Origin: Clostridium aquiflavi | GTDB taxonomy: Bacteria > Bacillota > Clostridia > Clostridiales > Clostridiaceae | DNA: 64,000 nt | Assembly: GCF_031344075.1 (NCBI RefSeq) | Contig: NZ_JAVJAN010000020.1 | Span: 3,934-67,933 of the forward strand | Reading direction: 5' to 3' | Part shown: positions 1 to 9,213 of the stretch, one piece after another | How the letters are laid out: each line of letters opens with the position of its first letter | Position numbering within the stretch: position 1 is the first letter of the stretch | Notes under the pieces: generated by a model | What the model saw: the letters and a program-made list of their open reading frames with translations, nothing else | Databases searched by the model: none | Told to the model about the DNA's origin: nothing | Translations under genes and position numbers: made by a program

Positions 1-303
1 CTTTTTTATACTACATTGGCGCTTGGCGGTGATGGTGGAATTTTAGCATCTGCAAGCTTAAACACAAAAAGTTTTATAAAAGTATATAATGATATGAAAT
101 CAAATGATTATAAAGAAGCATTAAAAACATGGAGAGAGATTTCCAAGGTTATACCATTATTATTTAATGAACCTAATCCAACTCCATTAAAATATTGTTT
201 AAAAAACATGGGATTAATTGATTCTGATGAAGTTAGATTACCATTAATTAATATAACAGATGAACTTAAGAATAAATTAGATAATATGTTATTTTCTAAA
301 TAA
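1..303 (+). CDS. dapA: C-terminal end of a DapA-like (DHDPS/NAL family) aldolase, partial
   Basis: The reading frame is open from the first base, so this is the 3' part of a gene that starts outside the window. About 100 residues are present. They include LFNEPNPTPLKYCLKNMG followed by an RLPL segment, which matches the C-terminal helical region of 4-hydroxy-tetrahydrodipicolinate synthase and related class I aldolases. In DapA this enzyme condenses pyruvate and aspartate semialdehyde in lysine and dipicolinate synthesis. The catalytic lysine is upstream of the window, so another member of the DHDPS/NAL family cannot be excluded. A terminator follows about 80 bases downstream. Confidence 0.75.
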   Translation, partial: LFYTTLALGGDGGILASASLNTKSFIKVYNDMKSNDYKEALKTWREISKVIPLLFNEPNPTPLKYCLKNMGLIDSDEVRLPLINITDELKNKLDNMLFSK

Positions 304-381
304 CTATTTATATAAGGGGCTAGGACAATTAGCAATAAGTAATAAGTAATAAGTAAAAAATATGGGGATATTTTTTAAATA

Positions 382-424
382 AATAAAATTAAGGAGATAA
401 AATCTCTTTAGTTTTATTTTTTTT
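382..424 (+). terminator. Intrinsic terminator after dapA
   Basis: An inverted repeat (AATAAAATTAAGGAGAT against ATCTCTTTAGTTTTATT) is followed by a run of Ts. It closes the upstream DapA-like gene. The rest of the gap to 618 is AT-rich, with a short AATAAGT tandem repeat near 330-355 and no gene that I can see. Confidence 0.75.
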
Positions 425-618
425 GTTAAGTGGCATTTAATTAGAAGCTTCTTCTTTATATTCTCAAATATTTTTGACTATTCAAATATTTAGGAGTAAT
501 ATAAAAGGGTTGCGTTCAATTTTAAAATAAGTTGAGTTTTTTTATTGATACGTACAATTTAATTAAAAATACTACTAAAATGTAGTTTCAAATAATATGA
601 TAGGGGGAGATATAAATA

Positions 619-2280
619 ATGTTACCTAAACTACTTACAATGATAAAACAAAAGGATATTACTAAGAATCAGATAGCAAAAGATATTATATCAGGAATTA
701 TTGTTGCTATAATAGCCTTACCTTTATCAATAGCGTTAGCGATATCATCAGGAGTATCACCTGAAAAGGGACTTATTACTGCAATTTTTGCAGGCTTTGT
801 AATTTCACTTTTGGGTGGAAGTAAAGTTCAAATCGGAGGACCAACTGGAGCTTTCGTAATTATAATTTATTCTATTATTCAACAGTACGGATTAGATGGA
901 TTAATTACAGCTACAATAATGGCAGGAATCATTCTAGTTATAATGGGATTATTAAAATTTGGAACAGTAATTAAATACATACCTCAAACAATAACTGTAG
1001 GTTTTACTAGTGGTATAGCAGTAACCTTATTATCCACTCAAATAAAAGACTTTTTTGGATTAACAATAGATAATGTTCCAGCAGAATTTATTCCAAAATG
1101 GCAAAGTTATTTTTCACATATGAATACATTAAGTACTTCAACATTATTAATAGGTATATTATGCGTACTTATTATTGCTTTATGGCCAAAAGTTAATAAA
1201 ACAATACCAGGTTCATTGGTGGCGTTAATTGTATCTACTGTACTAGTAATGGCTTTTAAATTACCAGTAGAAACTATAGGTGATAGATTTAGTACATTAT
1301 CATCTTCAATACCGATGCCAATGTTACCTAAATTAAGTATAAGCACAATAAATCAATTATTTGCACCAGCGATGACAATTGCTATATTAGCTGGATTAGA
1401 ATCGTTATTATCAGCAGTAGTAGCTGATGGCATGATAGGAGATACTCATGATTCTAATATGGAGCTTGTTGCACAAGGTATAGGTAATATTGTATCAGGA
1501 TTATTTGGTGGAATACCAGCAACAGGAGCTATAGCAAGAACAGCAGCAAATGTTAAAAATGGAGGAAGAAGTCCAATTTCAGGTATTGTACATGCTGTAA
1601 CATTACTAGCTATTATGCTAATTTTAATGCCAATTGCTAAATTAATACCTATGACATCTCTTGCAGCAATATTAGCTGTTGTATCTTATAATATGAGTGA
1701 ATGGAGAACATTTAAGTCATTATTAAAAGCACCTAAGAGTGATGTTATTGTATTAGTTATAACGTTCTTCTTCACTATAGTGTTTGACTTAGTAGTAGCT
1801 ATTGGATTTGGAATGCTTATGGCTATGTTCTTATTTATGAAGAGAGTATCTGAAACAACTGCTATTAGAGATTTAGTAGATGAAGAGGTATTTGATGAAG
1901 AAGTTTTAGATATGTTAAAAGAAGCTGATGGAAAGATACTTGTTTATCAAGTTGATGGACCATTGTTCTTTGGAATTGTACAAGATTTCTTAATTAAAGT
2001 TAATGCTGTTAAATCAACGGCAGAAGTTCTTATATTAGATATGAGACATAGTTATGCAATAGATGCTTCAGCAATAGAGGCATTAGGTAAACTACTTAAA
2101 CATTGCAGAAAAAATAAAATAAAACTTTTAATAACACATGTTCAAGAACAACCAAGAAATGTTTTAGGAAATATGGGAATTTCAGATGCAATTGGTGAAG
2201 AAAATATATACAACACTAAAAGAGAAGCTATAACTGTAGCAAGTGGATATATAAAAAATATATCTAGTTTTGTAAGTTAA
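619..2280 (+). CDS. SulP family anion transporter with STAS domain
   Basis: This 553-residue membrane protein has the SulP layout. A multi-helix transport domain (about residues 15-420) includes the Gly-rich start GIIVAIIALPLSIALAISSG and the motif QIGGPTGAF. A cytosolic STAS domain (about 440-545) carries an LILDMRHSYAIDASAIEAL-type core. SulP proteins move sulfate, bicarbonate, dicarboxylates or other anions; the substrate cannot be read from the sequence. The ribosome site AGGGGGAG lies 8 bases before the ATG. The gene is monocistronic, with terminators on both sides. Confidence 0.9.
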   Translation: MLPKLLTMIKQKDITKNQIAKDIISGIIVAIIALPLSIALAISSGVSPEKGLITAIFAGFVISLLGGSKVQIGGPTGAFVIIIYSIIQQYGLDGLITATIMAGIILVIMGLLKFGTVIKYIPQTITVGFTSGIAVTLLSTQIKDFFGLTIDNVPAEFIPKWQSYFSHMNTLSTSTLLIGILCVLIIALWPKVNKTIPGSLVALIVSTVLVMAFKLPVETIGDRFSTLSSSIPMPMLPKLSISTINQLFAPAMTIAILAGLESLLSAVVADGMIGDTHDSNMELVAQGIGNIVSGLFGGIPATGAIARTAANVKNGGRSPISGIVHAVTLLAIMLILMPIAKLIPMTSLAAILAVVSYNMSEWRTFKSLLKAPKSDVIVLVITFFFTIVFDLVVAIGFGMLMAMFLFMKRVSETTAIRDLVDEEVFDEEVLDMLKEADGKILVYQVDGPLFFGIVQDFLIKVNAVKSTAEVLILDMRHSYAIDASAIEALGKLLKHCRKNKIKLLITHVQEQPRNVLGNMGISDAIGEENIYNTKREAITVASGYIKNISSFVS

Positions 2281-2405
2281 ATTTTTAAAATAGATCTATA
2301 TTATACATAATTAGATTAAATGAGATTTAAAAAGTAAAGTATAACATAATGATATACTAAAATAGCAATCTTTAATTTCAACAAATATATTAGATTATAG
2401 TATAT

Positions 2406-2455
2406 AAAAACCGTCATAGAAAATAATTATAAAATTATTATCTATGACGGTTTTT
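2406..2455 (+). terminator. Strong terminator, usable in both directions
   Basis: AAAAACCGTCATAGA pairs perfectly with TCTATGACGGTTTTT around an AT-rich loop. A- and T-runs on the two sides mean it can stop transcription from either strand. It ends the sulP transcript. Confidence 0.85.
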
Positions 2456-2499
2456 AATTTAAATGATTATTTTGTATATATTGAAATATATTTTGATAT

Positions 2500-2675
2500 A
2501 CATAGTAATCAAAATATAAAAGACATTAGTTCATTTAAAGTCAATTGTAAGTATCTAGTATTGTTATTACTTCATTCAAATGTAAAAGGCATTAGCTTAC
2601 TTAGAACAGACTATCCATTGCAATCAAATGAAGTAATCTAAAAATATAAAAGACATTAGCTAATTTACAGATAAT
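2500..2675. repeat. Three degenerate direct repeats, about 65-nt period
   Basis: A motif close to AATATAAAAGACATTAGYT occurs near 2513, 2580 and 2645, each followed by a TTATTTA-like stretch. Between the copies lie two short arms around AATGAAGTAA. The unit is not conserved enough for CRISPR and no cas gene is present. The rest of 2456-2797 holds no convincing gene; the one open frame over the repeats has no ribosome site. Confidence 0.45.
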
Positions 2676-2797
2676 TAATGAAATGTATTGATATATTAAA
2701 CAAGATAATATTGGAATTAAATTTTTAGAATTACTAAGTTCAAATACTTAACCCACTTACTTACGAATATAAGAATAACTTTATAAAAGATAGATTA

Positions 2798-3535
2798 TTA
2801 GCTAAAATATTTATTCTTAAATTGAAGAGGAGAAATGCGATGTTCTTTTTTAAATAAATTATTATAGTAGTTTTGATTATTAAAACCTACAGTTAGAGAT
2901 ATATCTAGTAATGACATTTCTGTATTAAGCAATAACTCTTCACTTTCTTTTATTCTTAAAGAATTTATATATTGTGTACAAGTTTTACCGATTTCTTTTT
3001 TAAATAAACTACAAAAATAGCTTTTATTTATATTTACATGAGAGACTATGTCATCTAAAGTAATATTTTTTTTATAGTTTTCATGTATATATTCTAAGGC
3101 TCTTTTTATATGAAAACTATATATTTTATTTATTATATACTCATGTTTATAGATATGCTTATTATTATCAAAATTATATAGTAACTGTATGAGATGAGGT
3201 ATACAGTGTAATGGTCTATAGATAAACTTTGAATTCTCAATTTTTTCTTTATTAAAAGGTCCTAAAATAAAAAAGAAATTATCATCATTAAATAAATATG
3301 GACAAATAGCAAAATTCAAATCAATATATTCTACTATCTGAAAATTGTTTTTTAGATTTTGTTTTTCATATATTAAATTTATTATATGTTTACATATAAA
3401 ATCTTCATTAGAATCTTCAACATTACCTTTTGATAAAATGATTTTTCCAATAGAATCTACAACTTTTATTGGCATCGATGTACATAAATAAAAGTTTTCA
3501 ATGATAAACAATAAGTTTTTTTCTTTAGTTTCCAA
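2798..3535 (-). CDS. AraC family transcriptional regulator
   Basis: This protein has 245 residues. The last 100 form a typical double helix-turn-helix AraC/XylS DNA-binding domain: RALEYIHENYKKNITLDDI, the first HTH ending SYFCSLFKKEIG, and the second around LDISLTVGFNNQNYYNNLFK. The N-terminal part (1-135) is a sensor region that I cannot place in a family. The gene is divergent from the siderophore transport operon, with a 210-base shared region containing a Fur-like box. By analogy with the iron-siderophore AraC regulators of Firmicutes it probably activates the adjacent transporter when the ferri-siderophore is present. That role is inferred from position. The stop lies in AT-rich sequence with no clear terminator. 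Confidence 0.85.
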   Translation of the reverse strand: METKEKNLLFIIENFYLCTSMPIKVVDSIGKIILSKGNVEDSNEDFICKHIINLIYEKQNLKNNFQIVEYIDLNFAICPYLFNDDNFFFILGPFNKEKIENSKFIYRPLHCIPHLIQLLYNFDNNKHIYKHEYIINKIYSFHIKRALEYIHENYKKNITLDDIVSHVNINKSYFCSLFKKEIGKTCTQYINSLRIKESEELLLNTEMSLLDISLTVGFNNQNYYNNLFKKEHRISPLQFKNKYFS

Positions 3536-3618
3536 ATGATCCTCCTTTATTATACAAATATAGTTTAAAAAAAATATATATACTTTAAGACATGAACTAA
3601 ATAAAAATGTATACTAAT

Positions 3619-3633
3619 TGAGAATGATTATTA
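3619..3633. promoter_or_regulatory. Fur-type operator in the divergent region
   Basis: TGAGAATGATTATTA matches the 7-1-7 Fur consensus TGATAATNATTATCA at 13 of 15 positions. It lies between the AraC gene and the yclN-like gene, about 110 bases before the transporter start, as expected for iron repression of siderophore uptake. The match is by eye; no score was computed. Confidence 0.65.
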
Positions 3634-3744
3634 ATTTTAAAAAGATAACCATATTTAAAATTAAAACATTAAAAATATAAATTATACAAAAGAAAACATT
3701 AAATTATAAAAATATAATTTAATTATATTACATATGGAGGAAAA

Positions 3745-4698
3745 ATGAAAAAAATATACTTGTTAATATTGTTGGTAATACTGTCAATAGCTTCATTATT
3801 TATTGGAGTAAGTGACATATCATTATCAGATATTATTAGTTTAGATAGTGAAAAAATAAACCTTATGTTAATTGGTAGATTACCAAGGCTTATAAGTATA
3901 ATCTTTGCTGGAATTGGAATGAGTATAAGTGGACTTATAATGCAGCAGATAAGTAGGAATAAATTTGTTTCACCTACAACTGCTGGAACAATAGATTTTG
4001 CTAAATTAGGAATATTAGTATGTATGCTTATATTTCCACAGGCAACTATGATGAATAAAATGCTTTTATCATTTACATTTTCAATACTTGGAACACTTTT
4101 ATTTATGCAAATACAAAAGAAAATAAAGATTAAAAATATAGTTTTTATACCTCTTATAGGTATGATGCTTGGAAAAATAGTTGGTTCAATAACTATGTTT
4201 TTCTCTTATAGGTATGATCTTGTTCAAAATATAAATTCATGGATGGAAGGCGATTTCTCATTAATCATGAAAGGGAAATATGAACTATTATATATAAGTA
4301 TACCTCTTGTAATAATAGCAGCTATATATGCTAATAAGTTTACTATCGCTGGAATGGGAGAGGACTTTTGTACAAATTTAGGAATAAAGTATAATCGTGT
4401 TGTTAATTTAGGACTGGTAATAGTGGCCTTAATCTCATCAGTGGTAGTTATAACAATAGGAGCAATACCATTCTTAGGTATTATAGTGCCTAATATAGTG
4501 ACTATGTATTATGGAGATAATTTAAAAAATGTATTAGGATTTACAGCCTTAATAGGACCTATCTTTTTATTAATATGTGATATTTTAGGAAGACTGATTA
4601 TCTATCCATATGAAATATCAATAAGCTTAACAGTAGGGGTAATAGGTAGTATAGCATTCCTTTACTTAATATTTAGGAGGTCTGGTTATGAGGCATAA
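3745..4698 (+). CDS. yclN: Iron-siderophore ABC transporter permease, YclN-like
   Basis: This FecCD/BtuC-type permease has 317 residues and 8-10 hydrophobic helices. It carries the family pattern RLPRLISIIFAGIGMSISG near the N-terminus and GAIPFLGIIVPNIV near residue 245. It is the first gene of a four-gene set in the order permease, permease, ATPase, binding protein. Order and protein lengths match yclNOPQ of Bacillus subtilis, a catecholate (petrobactin) siderophore importer. The ribosome site is GGAGG, 6 bases before the ATG. Its last bases overlap the next permease gene, implying translational coupling. Confidence 0.88.
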   Translation: MKKIYLLILLVILSIASLFIGVSDISLSDIISLDSEKINLMLIGRLPRLISIIFAGIGMSISGLIMQQISRNKFVSPTTAGTIDFAKLGILVCMLIFPQATMMNKMLLSFTFSILGTLLFMQIQKKIKIKNIVFIPLIGMMLGKIVGSITMFFSYRYDLVQNINSWMEGDFSLIMKGKYELLYISIPLVIIAAIYANKFTIAGMGEDFCTNLGIKYNRVVNLGLVIVALISSVVVITIGAIPFLGIIVPNIVTMYYGDNLKNVLGFTALIGPIFLLICDILGRLIIYPYEISISLTVGVIGSIAFLYLIFRRSGYEA

Positions 4699-5638
4699 TA
4701 AGAAATTATTAATACTTAGTTTTTCAGCAATAATACTTTGTGTATTGTTTGTAGTAATAGGATTAAATTCAAATAATCTTTCATATGCACTGTCAAGAAG
4801 GATTCCTAAAGTTATAGCAATAGTTTTAACAGGAGCATCTATAGCATTTTCTTCTGTGATATTTCAAACTATAAGTCAGAATCATATATTAACACCTAGT
4901 GTTATTGGACTTGATTCATTATATATGTTAATTCAAACAATAATAGTGTTTTTATTTGGATCTAGCAATTTATTTTTGACTGATAAAAAATTGAACTTCT
5001 TCTTATCACTTATAACAATGCTCTGTTTTACAGGAATTTTGTATAAGTTCTTATTTAAGAAGGGAAGTAAAAATATATTCTTTTTACTTCTTGTAGGGCT
5101 TGTATTTGGAACATTATTTGAGAGTTTAACATCTTTTATGCAGGTAGTTATTGATCCTAATGAGTTTCAAACTTTACAAAATAAAATGTTTGCAAGTTTT
5201 AATAATGTAAATACAAATGTACTTTTTATATCTCTTATAATAGTAATTCTTGTATTTGCATATGTTTATGAACATTTAGATACTTTAGATGTAATGCTAT
5301 TAGGAAGAGAACATTCTATTAATTTAGGTGTAGATTACGATAATATTGTAAAAAAGATGCTTATTTGTGTAGCAATACTTGTATCAGTAGCTACAGCATT
5401 AGTTGGGCCAATAACATTTTTAGGACTTTTAGTAGTAAATATAGCGAGGCAGATGTTACCTACTTATAAGCATAAACACTTATTTAGTGCATCAATTCTT
5501 ATAAGTATAGTTGCTTTAATTGGAGGACAATTAATAGTTGAGAGATATATGAATTTTGGAACAACAGTAAGTGTAATTATAAATTTTGTTGGAGGAATTT
5601 ATTTCATATACCTTTTACTAAAGGAGAGAAGTGTATGA
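4688..5638 (+). CDS. yclO: Iron-siderophore ABC transporter permease, YclO-like
   Basis: This second FecCD-type permease (316 residues) would form a heterodimer with the preceding one in the membrane. It starts inside the end of yclN (11-base overlap) and itself overlaps the ATPase gene by 4 bases (ATGA). Family features include SRRIPKVIAIVLTGASIAF near the N-terminus and VGPITFLGLLVVNIARQM near residue 240, the region that contacts the ATPase. The exact siderophore is not determined by the sequence. Confidence 0.88.
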   Translation: MRHNKKLLILSFSAIILCVLFVVIGLNSNNLSYALSRRIPKVIAIVLTGASIAFSSVIFQTISQNHILTPSVIGLDSLYMLIQTIIVFLFGSSNLFLTDKKLNFFLSLITMLCFTGILYKFLFKKGSKNIFFLLLVGLVFGTLFESLTSFMQVVIDPNEFQTLQNKMFASFNNVNTNVLFISLIIVILVFAYVYEHLDTLDVMLLGREHSINLGVDYDNIVKKMLICVAILVSVATALVGPITFLGLLVVNIARQMLPTYKHKHLFSASILISIVALIGGQLIVERYMNFGTTVSVIINFVGGIYFIYLLLKERSV

Positions 5639-6390
5639 TAACAGTAAAAAATATAACTAAAAAATATGGTGAAAAAAAAGTAGTAGATAATGTCTCTTTA
5701 GATTTACATGAAAATCAGATAATATCATTTATTGGGCCTAATGGAGCAGGTAAGAGTACATTACTATCAATGATAAGTAGACTTGCTAAAAAAGACAGTG
5801 GCGATGTCGTAATTGATGCTAAAGAATTATCTACATGGCAAGATAAAGATTTATCAAAAACAATATCTATATTGAAACAAAACAATAATATAAACATAAG
5901 AATTACAGTTAGAGAGCTAGTTACATTTGGAAGATTTCCTTATTGTGGTGGAAATTTAACGAGTGAAGATAAAGCTTTTGTTGATGAAGCTATTAATTAT
6001 ATGGAACTTACTGATTTGCAAGATAGATATTTAGATGAATTAAGTGGAGGACAAAGGCAAAGAGCTTATATAGCTATGGTTATAGCTCAAGATACTAAAT
6101 ATATACTTTTAGATGAACCACTTAATAATTTAGATATGAAACATTCAGTTGAGATTATGAAAATTTTAAAGAGATTAGTCAATGAAAAGAGTAAAACTGT
6201 CATAATAGTTATTCATGATATAAACTTTGCATCATGTTACTCTGACTATATAGTGGCTTTAAAAGATGGAAAAGTAGTTAATCAAGGAAAAACAAGTGAA
6301 ATAATAAATAAGGAGATTTTAGAAAGCATATATGAAATGAATTTTAATGTTACAAATATAGATAATAGACCAATATGTGTGTATTTTTAA
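5635..6390 (+). CDS. yclP: Iron-siderophore ABC transporter ATPase, YclP-like
   Basis: This is the 251-residue ATP-binding subunit. It has Walker A GPNGAGKST (about 35-43), a Q-loop near KQNNNINIRITV, the ABC signature LSGGQRQR (about 138-145), Walker B YILLDEP followed by the D-loop LNNLDM, and the switch His in VIHDINFA. It powers import through the two upstream permeases. Its start codon overlaps the yclO stop, so the three genes are coupled. The binding-protein gene follows after a 301-base gap. Confidence 0.9.
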   Translation: MITVKNITKKYGEKKVVDNVSLDLHENQIISFIGPNGAGKSTLLSMISRLAKKDSGDVVIDAKELSTWQDKDLSKTISILKQNNNINIRITVRELVTFGRFPYCGGNLTSEDKAFVDEAINYMELTDLQDRYLDELSGGQRQRAYIAMVIAQDTKYILLDEPLNNLDMKHSVEIMKILKRLVNEKSKTVIIVIHDINFASCYSDYIVALKDGKVVNQGKTSEIINKEILESIYEMNFNVTNIDNRPICVYF

Positions 6391-6691
6391 TCTACGTTTT
6401 AAGGCACTAGACAGGCTATTAAAGTGATCCATATTAATTAACGTATATTCTTTGATAATAATAGATTAAAGATCATTGCAGAGCTGTCTGAAGAGTATAA
6501 AGTGTATATCTAATTGAATAGAATCTATTTTTTAGTCACTAAGTAGACTATTAGACGCAAACTAGTATTAATTACTATTAGATTATCATTAAAGAATAGA
6601 ATATTAATTATGGAGTCGTATAGCTTAGATATTAAATTTAGGAGGAAAAATAAGTAAAAACAATAATAAATGAAAAATATAGGAGGAAAAA
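6391..6691 (+). other. Structured AT-rich spacer with a duplicated translation start region
   Basis: No gene lies here. Segments near 6412-6435 and 6472-6492 can form an imperfect stem (GACAGGCT with AGCTGTC, GTGATC with GATCAT). Close to the next gene, the Shine-Dalgarno and early codons are duplicated. AGGAGGAAAAA occurs at 6640 and again at 6681, and the early-codon string TAAGTAAAAA occurs near 6651 and again near 6702. The upstream copy has lost the ATG and cannot start the protein. Confidence 0.5.
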
Positions 6692-7639
6692 ATGAAAAAT
6701 ATAAGTAAAAAAACAATAATAATAGTGGTAGCAATAATAGTAGGACTTTTTGGAATAGTAGAAGCTACTAAGTTTGCAGGAAAAGGTAGTAATGATAATA
6801 ATGAGAAAATAACAATTACACATAAATTAGGTGAAACTGAAGTAACTAAAAATCCAAAAAGAGTAGTAGTATTTGATTATGGTGTACTAGATTCTTTAGA
6901 TGCATTAGGAATTAATGTGGTAGGAGTACCTAAAGATGGAATACCTTCTTATTTAGACAAATATAGTTCTGATCAGTATATAAGTGTTGGTGGAATAAAA
7001 GAGCCAAATTTTGAAAAAGTACATGAAGCAAAGCCTGATTTAATTATAATATCAGGTAGACAAGAAGAAAGTTATGATGAATTTAGTAAGATAGCTCCAA
7101 CAATATACTTAGGAATAGAAAATGAAAGTTATATGGAGTCATTTACTAACAATATGAATACTTTAGGTCAAATATTTGATAAAGAAGGTGAAATTAATAA
7201 AAAACTTCAAGGAATAAATTCTAAAATTGCAGAATTAAATAAAAAGACAAGTGAAAGTCAAAAGAATGGATTAATAATATTAGCTAATGATGGAAGCTTT
7301 AGTGTATATGGTAAAGAATCAAGGTTTGGAATAATTCATCAAAACTTTGGTGTTGCGCCAGTAGATAGTGATATTGAATCATCTACTCATGGACAAAAGG
7401 CTTCATTTGAATATCTTGTTGAAAAGAATCCAGATTATCTTTTCGTAGTAGATAGAAGTGCAGTAACTGGAGGACAAATATCTGCTAAAGCCCTTTTAGA
7501 TAATGAATTAGTAAAAAGTACGAATGCATACAAAAATAATAATATAGTATATTTAGATGCTAATGTATGGTATATAGCAACTGGTGGAATAAATACAACA
7601 TTAACAATGATAGAAGAAATTGAACAAGCATTTAAGTAA
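6692..7639 (+). CDS. yclQ: Siderophore-binding protein of the ABC importer, YclQ-like
   Basis: This 315-residue periplasmic-binding-type protein (FepB/PeuA class) has two lobes. Characteristic segments are ITHKLGETEVTKNPKRVVVFDYG near the start of the mature domain, IKEPNFEKVHEAKPDLIIISGRQ, and the late motif NNIVYLDANVWYIATGG. It should capture a ferri-siderophore outside the membrane and deliver it to YclNO. The N-terminus is a single hydrophobic helix (about 7-22) after several lysines. Unusually, there is no lipobox cysteine, so the protein would be held by an uncleaved signal anchor rather than a lipid. A terminator follows. Confidence 0.88.
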   Translation: MKNISKKTIIIVVAIIVGLFGIVEATKFAGKGSNDNNEKITITHKLGETEVTKNPKRVVVFDYGVLDSLDALGINVVGVPKDGIPSYLDKYSSDQYISVGGIKEPNFEKVHEAKPDLIIISGRQEESYDEFSKIAPTIYLGIENESYMESFTNNMNTLGQIFDKEGEINKKLQGINSKIAELNKKTSESQKNGLIILANDGSFSVYGKESRFGIIHQNFGVAPVDSDIESSTHGQKASFEYLVEKNPDYLFVVDRSAVTGGQISAKALLDNELVKSTNAYKNNNIVYLDANVWYIATGGINTTLTMIEEIEQAFK

Positions 7640-7667
7640 ATATTTATAGAATTTTCAATGTAAATTA

Positions 7668-7707
7668 AAAATCATGTGTAGAATAATGTCTACATATGAT
7701 TTTTTTC
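7668..7707 (+). terminator. Terminator of the siderophore operon
   Basis: AAATCATGTGTAGA pairs with TCTACATATGATTT (one bulge or mismatch) and is followed by a T-run. Confidence 0.8.
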
Positions 7708-7912
7708 TTTTAATAAGATAATAGAATAGGCATAGTTATAAAGAACTTTTTTGTTATCAAAAAATGTAGAGAATAATTTAAATCATAATTTTAGTATTCC
7801 ACAAGGAAATTTTAAATATAACTGGAAAGTTAAATTCCAGTTATATTTAAAATCAAATACTTAATTTACATAAATTATTTGATATTTTTAATTGATTTGA
7901 TAGATTTTGTGT

Positions 7913-9007
7913 TTATTCAAAAGTTTTTATTAAATCAACTAAACTTTGCTTTATATCATCAATTTTATTAAAATCAATTGTATTAATATATATCTTTTCT
8001 AAATCATCATGATAAGATTTAGCTTTTGCAAGATATAGGGTAGCTTTTGAAATTTCTTCTTTATATTTTGATTGAATAACAGATAAGTTATTAGCATATT
8101 TTTCATCAGTACCTGGAGTTATTAGTTCTGTATACATATCTATTACAAAATCATTTTCTTTAGTTGGAAAATATTCATGTGGAGCAGTTGAATCAAAGAT
8201 GCATACGTCTAATTCTCTCATTATAACCATATCTAGGCTATCTGGATCAAATCCACAATGATATACTTCAGCATCAATTCCTCTTAACTTACATTCTTTT
8301 ACTAATTTTTTTAATAGTGTAGATTTTCCAGACCCAGGTCTTCCTTTTACAAAATATCTATTAGAAACGTTCTCAGTTAAGTTTTCAACAAAATTAACGG
8401 GGCCTTTAGGTGTAGATCCACCTAAAAATCTATCTTTTATTACAGCAGTTTTGTTGAATTTAGTATTTCCTATAAGTTTTTTTATAACATCTGCTGTTAG
8501 TTCATTTGCTTTTTTAAAATCCATATTTTCAATGTATATTTTTTCCCAATCATCATGTATTACAAGGGCTTTTTCAAATAGTTTATAAGCATTATTATAA
8601 CAAGATGAAATATGCTTTTTAATTTTTAGTATATCTTTTGTATGTTCTTTTAATTTATTAGTATCCCAAGCAACGCCTAAGTTAACATACTCTTCAATAG
8701 CACCAGGAGCAGTAGGTTCTATAACATGAGGAGCAGTTCCATCAACTATTGCTACTTTAATTTTTGGTATTATTACTCCATCAAGAGAATCATTATCAGA
8801 AGAACAGTGAATGAATTCTATATCATAACCTTTATTGCACCATTCATCTCCAATAGATTTTATAAGTGTAGATTTTCCACAGCCAGGTCCACCTTTTAGA
8901 ATATATATTTTATCTAAGTTATCTAAATTAGATGAAAATAAGTTACAAAACCCTTTTGAAGTATTAGCAGAAGCAAAATAATTTAAAATTTTTCCAGCCA
9001 AGTTCAT
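7913..9007 (-). CDS. Dual P-loop ATPase, PRK06851-type
   Basis: This protein (364 residues from the ATG at 9007, AGGAG just upstream) is built from two copies of the same module. Each has a Walker A motif (GGPGCGKST at about 39-47, GRPGSGKST at about 222-230). Each then has a His-Cys pair (FIHCSSDNDSLDG and VYHCGFDPDSLD) and a Walker-B-like strand ending in an acidic residue plus TAPH. Related clostridial and bacillar proteins are annotated only as ATPases. The two HC..D.DSLD blocks suggest a conserved ligand or metal site in each half. It is monocistronic, and its function is unknown to me. Confidence 0.8.
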   Translation of the reverse strand: MNLAGKILNYFASANTSKGFCNLFSSNLDNLDKIYILKGGPGCGKSTLIKSIGDEWCNKGYDIEFIHCSSDNDSLDGVIIPKIKVAIVDGTAPHVIEPTAPGAIEEYVNLGVAWDTNKLKEHTKDILKIKKHISSCYNNAYKLFEKALVIHDDWEKIYIENMDFKKANELTADVIKKLIGNTKFNKTAVIKDRFLGGSTPKGPVNFVENLTENVSNRYFVKGRPGSGKSTLLKKLVKECKLRGIDAEVYHCGFDPDSLDMVIMRELDVCIFDSTAPHEYFPTKENDFVIDMYTELITPGTDEKYANNLSVIQSKYKEEISKATLYLAKAKSYHDDLEKIYINTIDFNKIDDIKQSLVDLIKTFE

Positions 9008-9213
9008 CAACTCCTAAATAAAAATAATTTTAACACTAAATATTATATGACTAGAATTTTTATATGTGTAAATTTGATAAAATATACATTAATTAAGTAT
9101 TAAGATTTTTGTATGTCATTTAAAACAGAATCAAATTTTTGAATTTAATAAAAGTATAAAAAAACATATAAAGCACATAATATTCTTGTAACAAATTATA
9201 GGGAGTGAAGAAT

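Noticed and set aside
2444..2641. 65-codon frame over the three direct repeats
   Set aside because: It starts inside a terminator stem, has no Shine-Dalgarno and odd composition.
2500..2675. CRISPR array
   Set aside because: Only three diverged units, no uniform spacers and no cas genes in the window.
6525..6823. Minus-strand frames rich in Tyr, Phe and Leu opposite the yclQ start
   Set aside because: These are shadows of an A-rich coding strand with no initiation signals.
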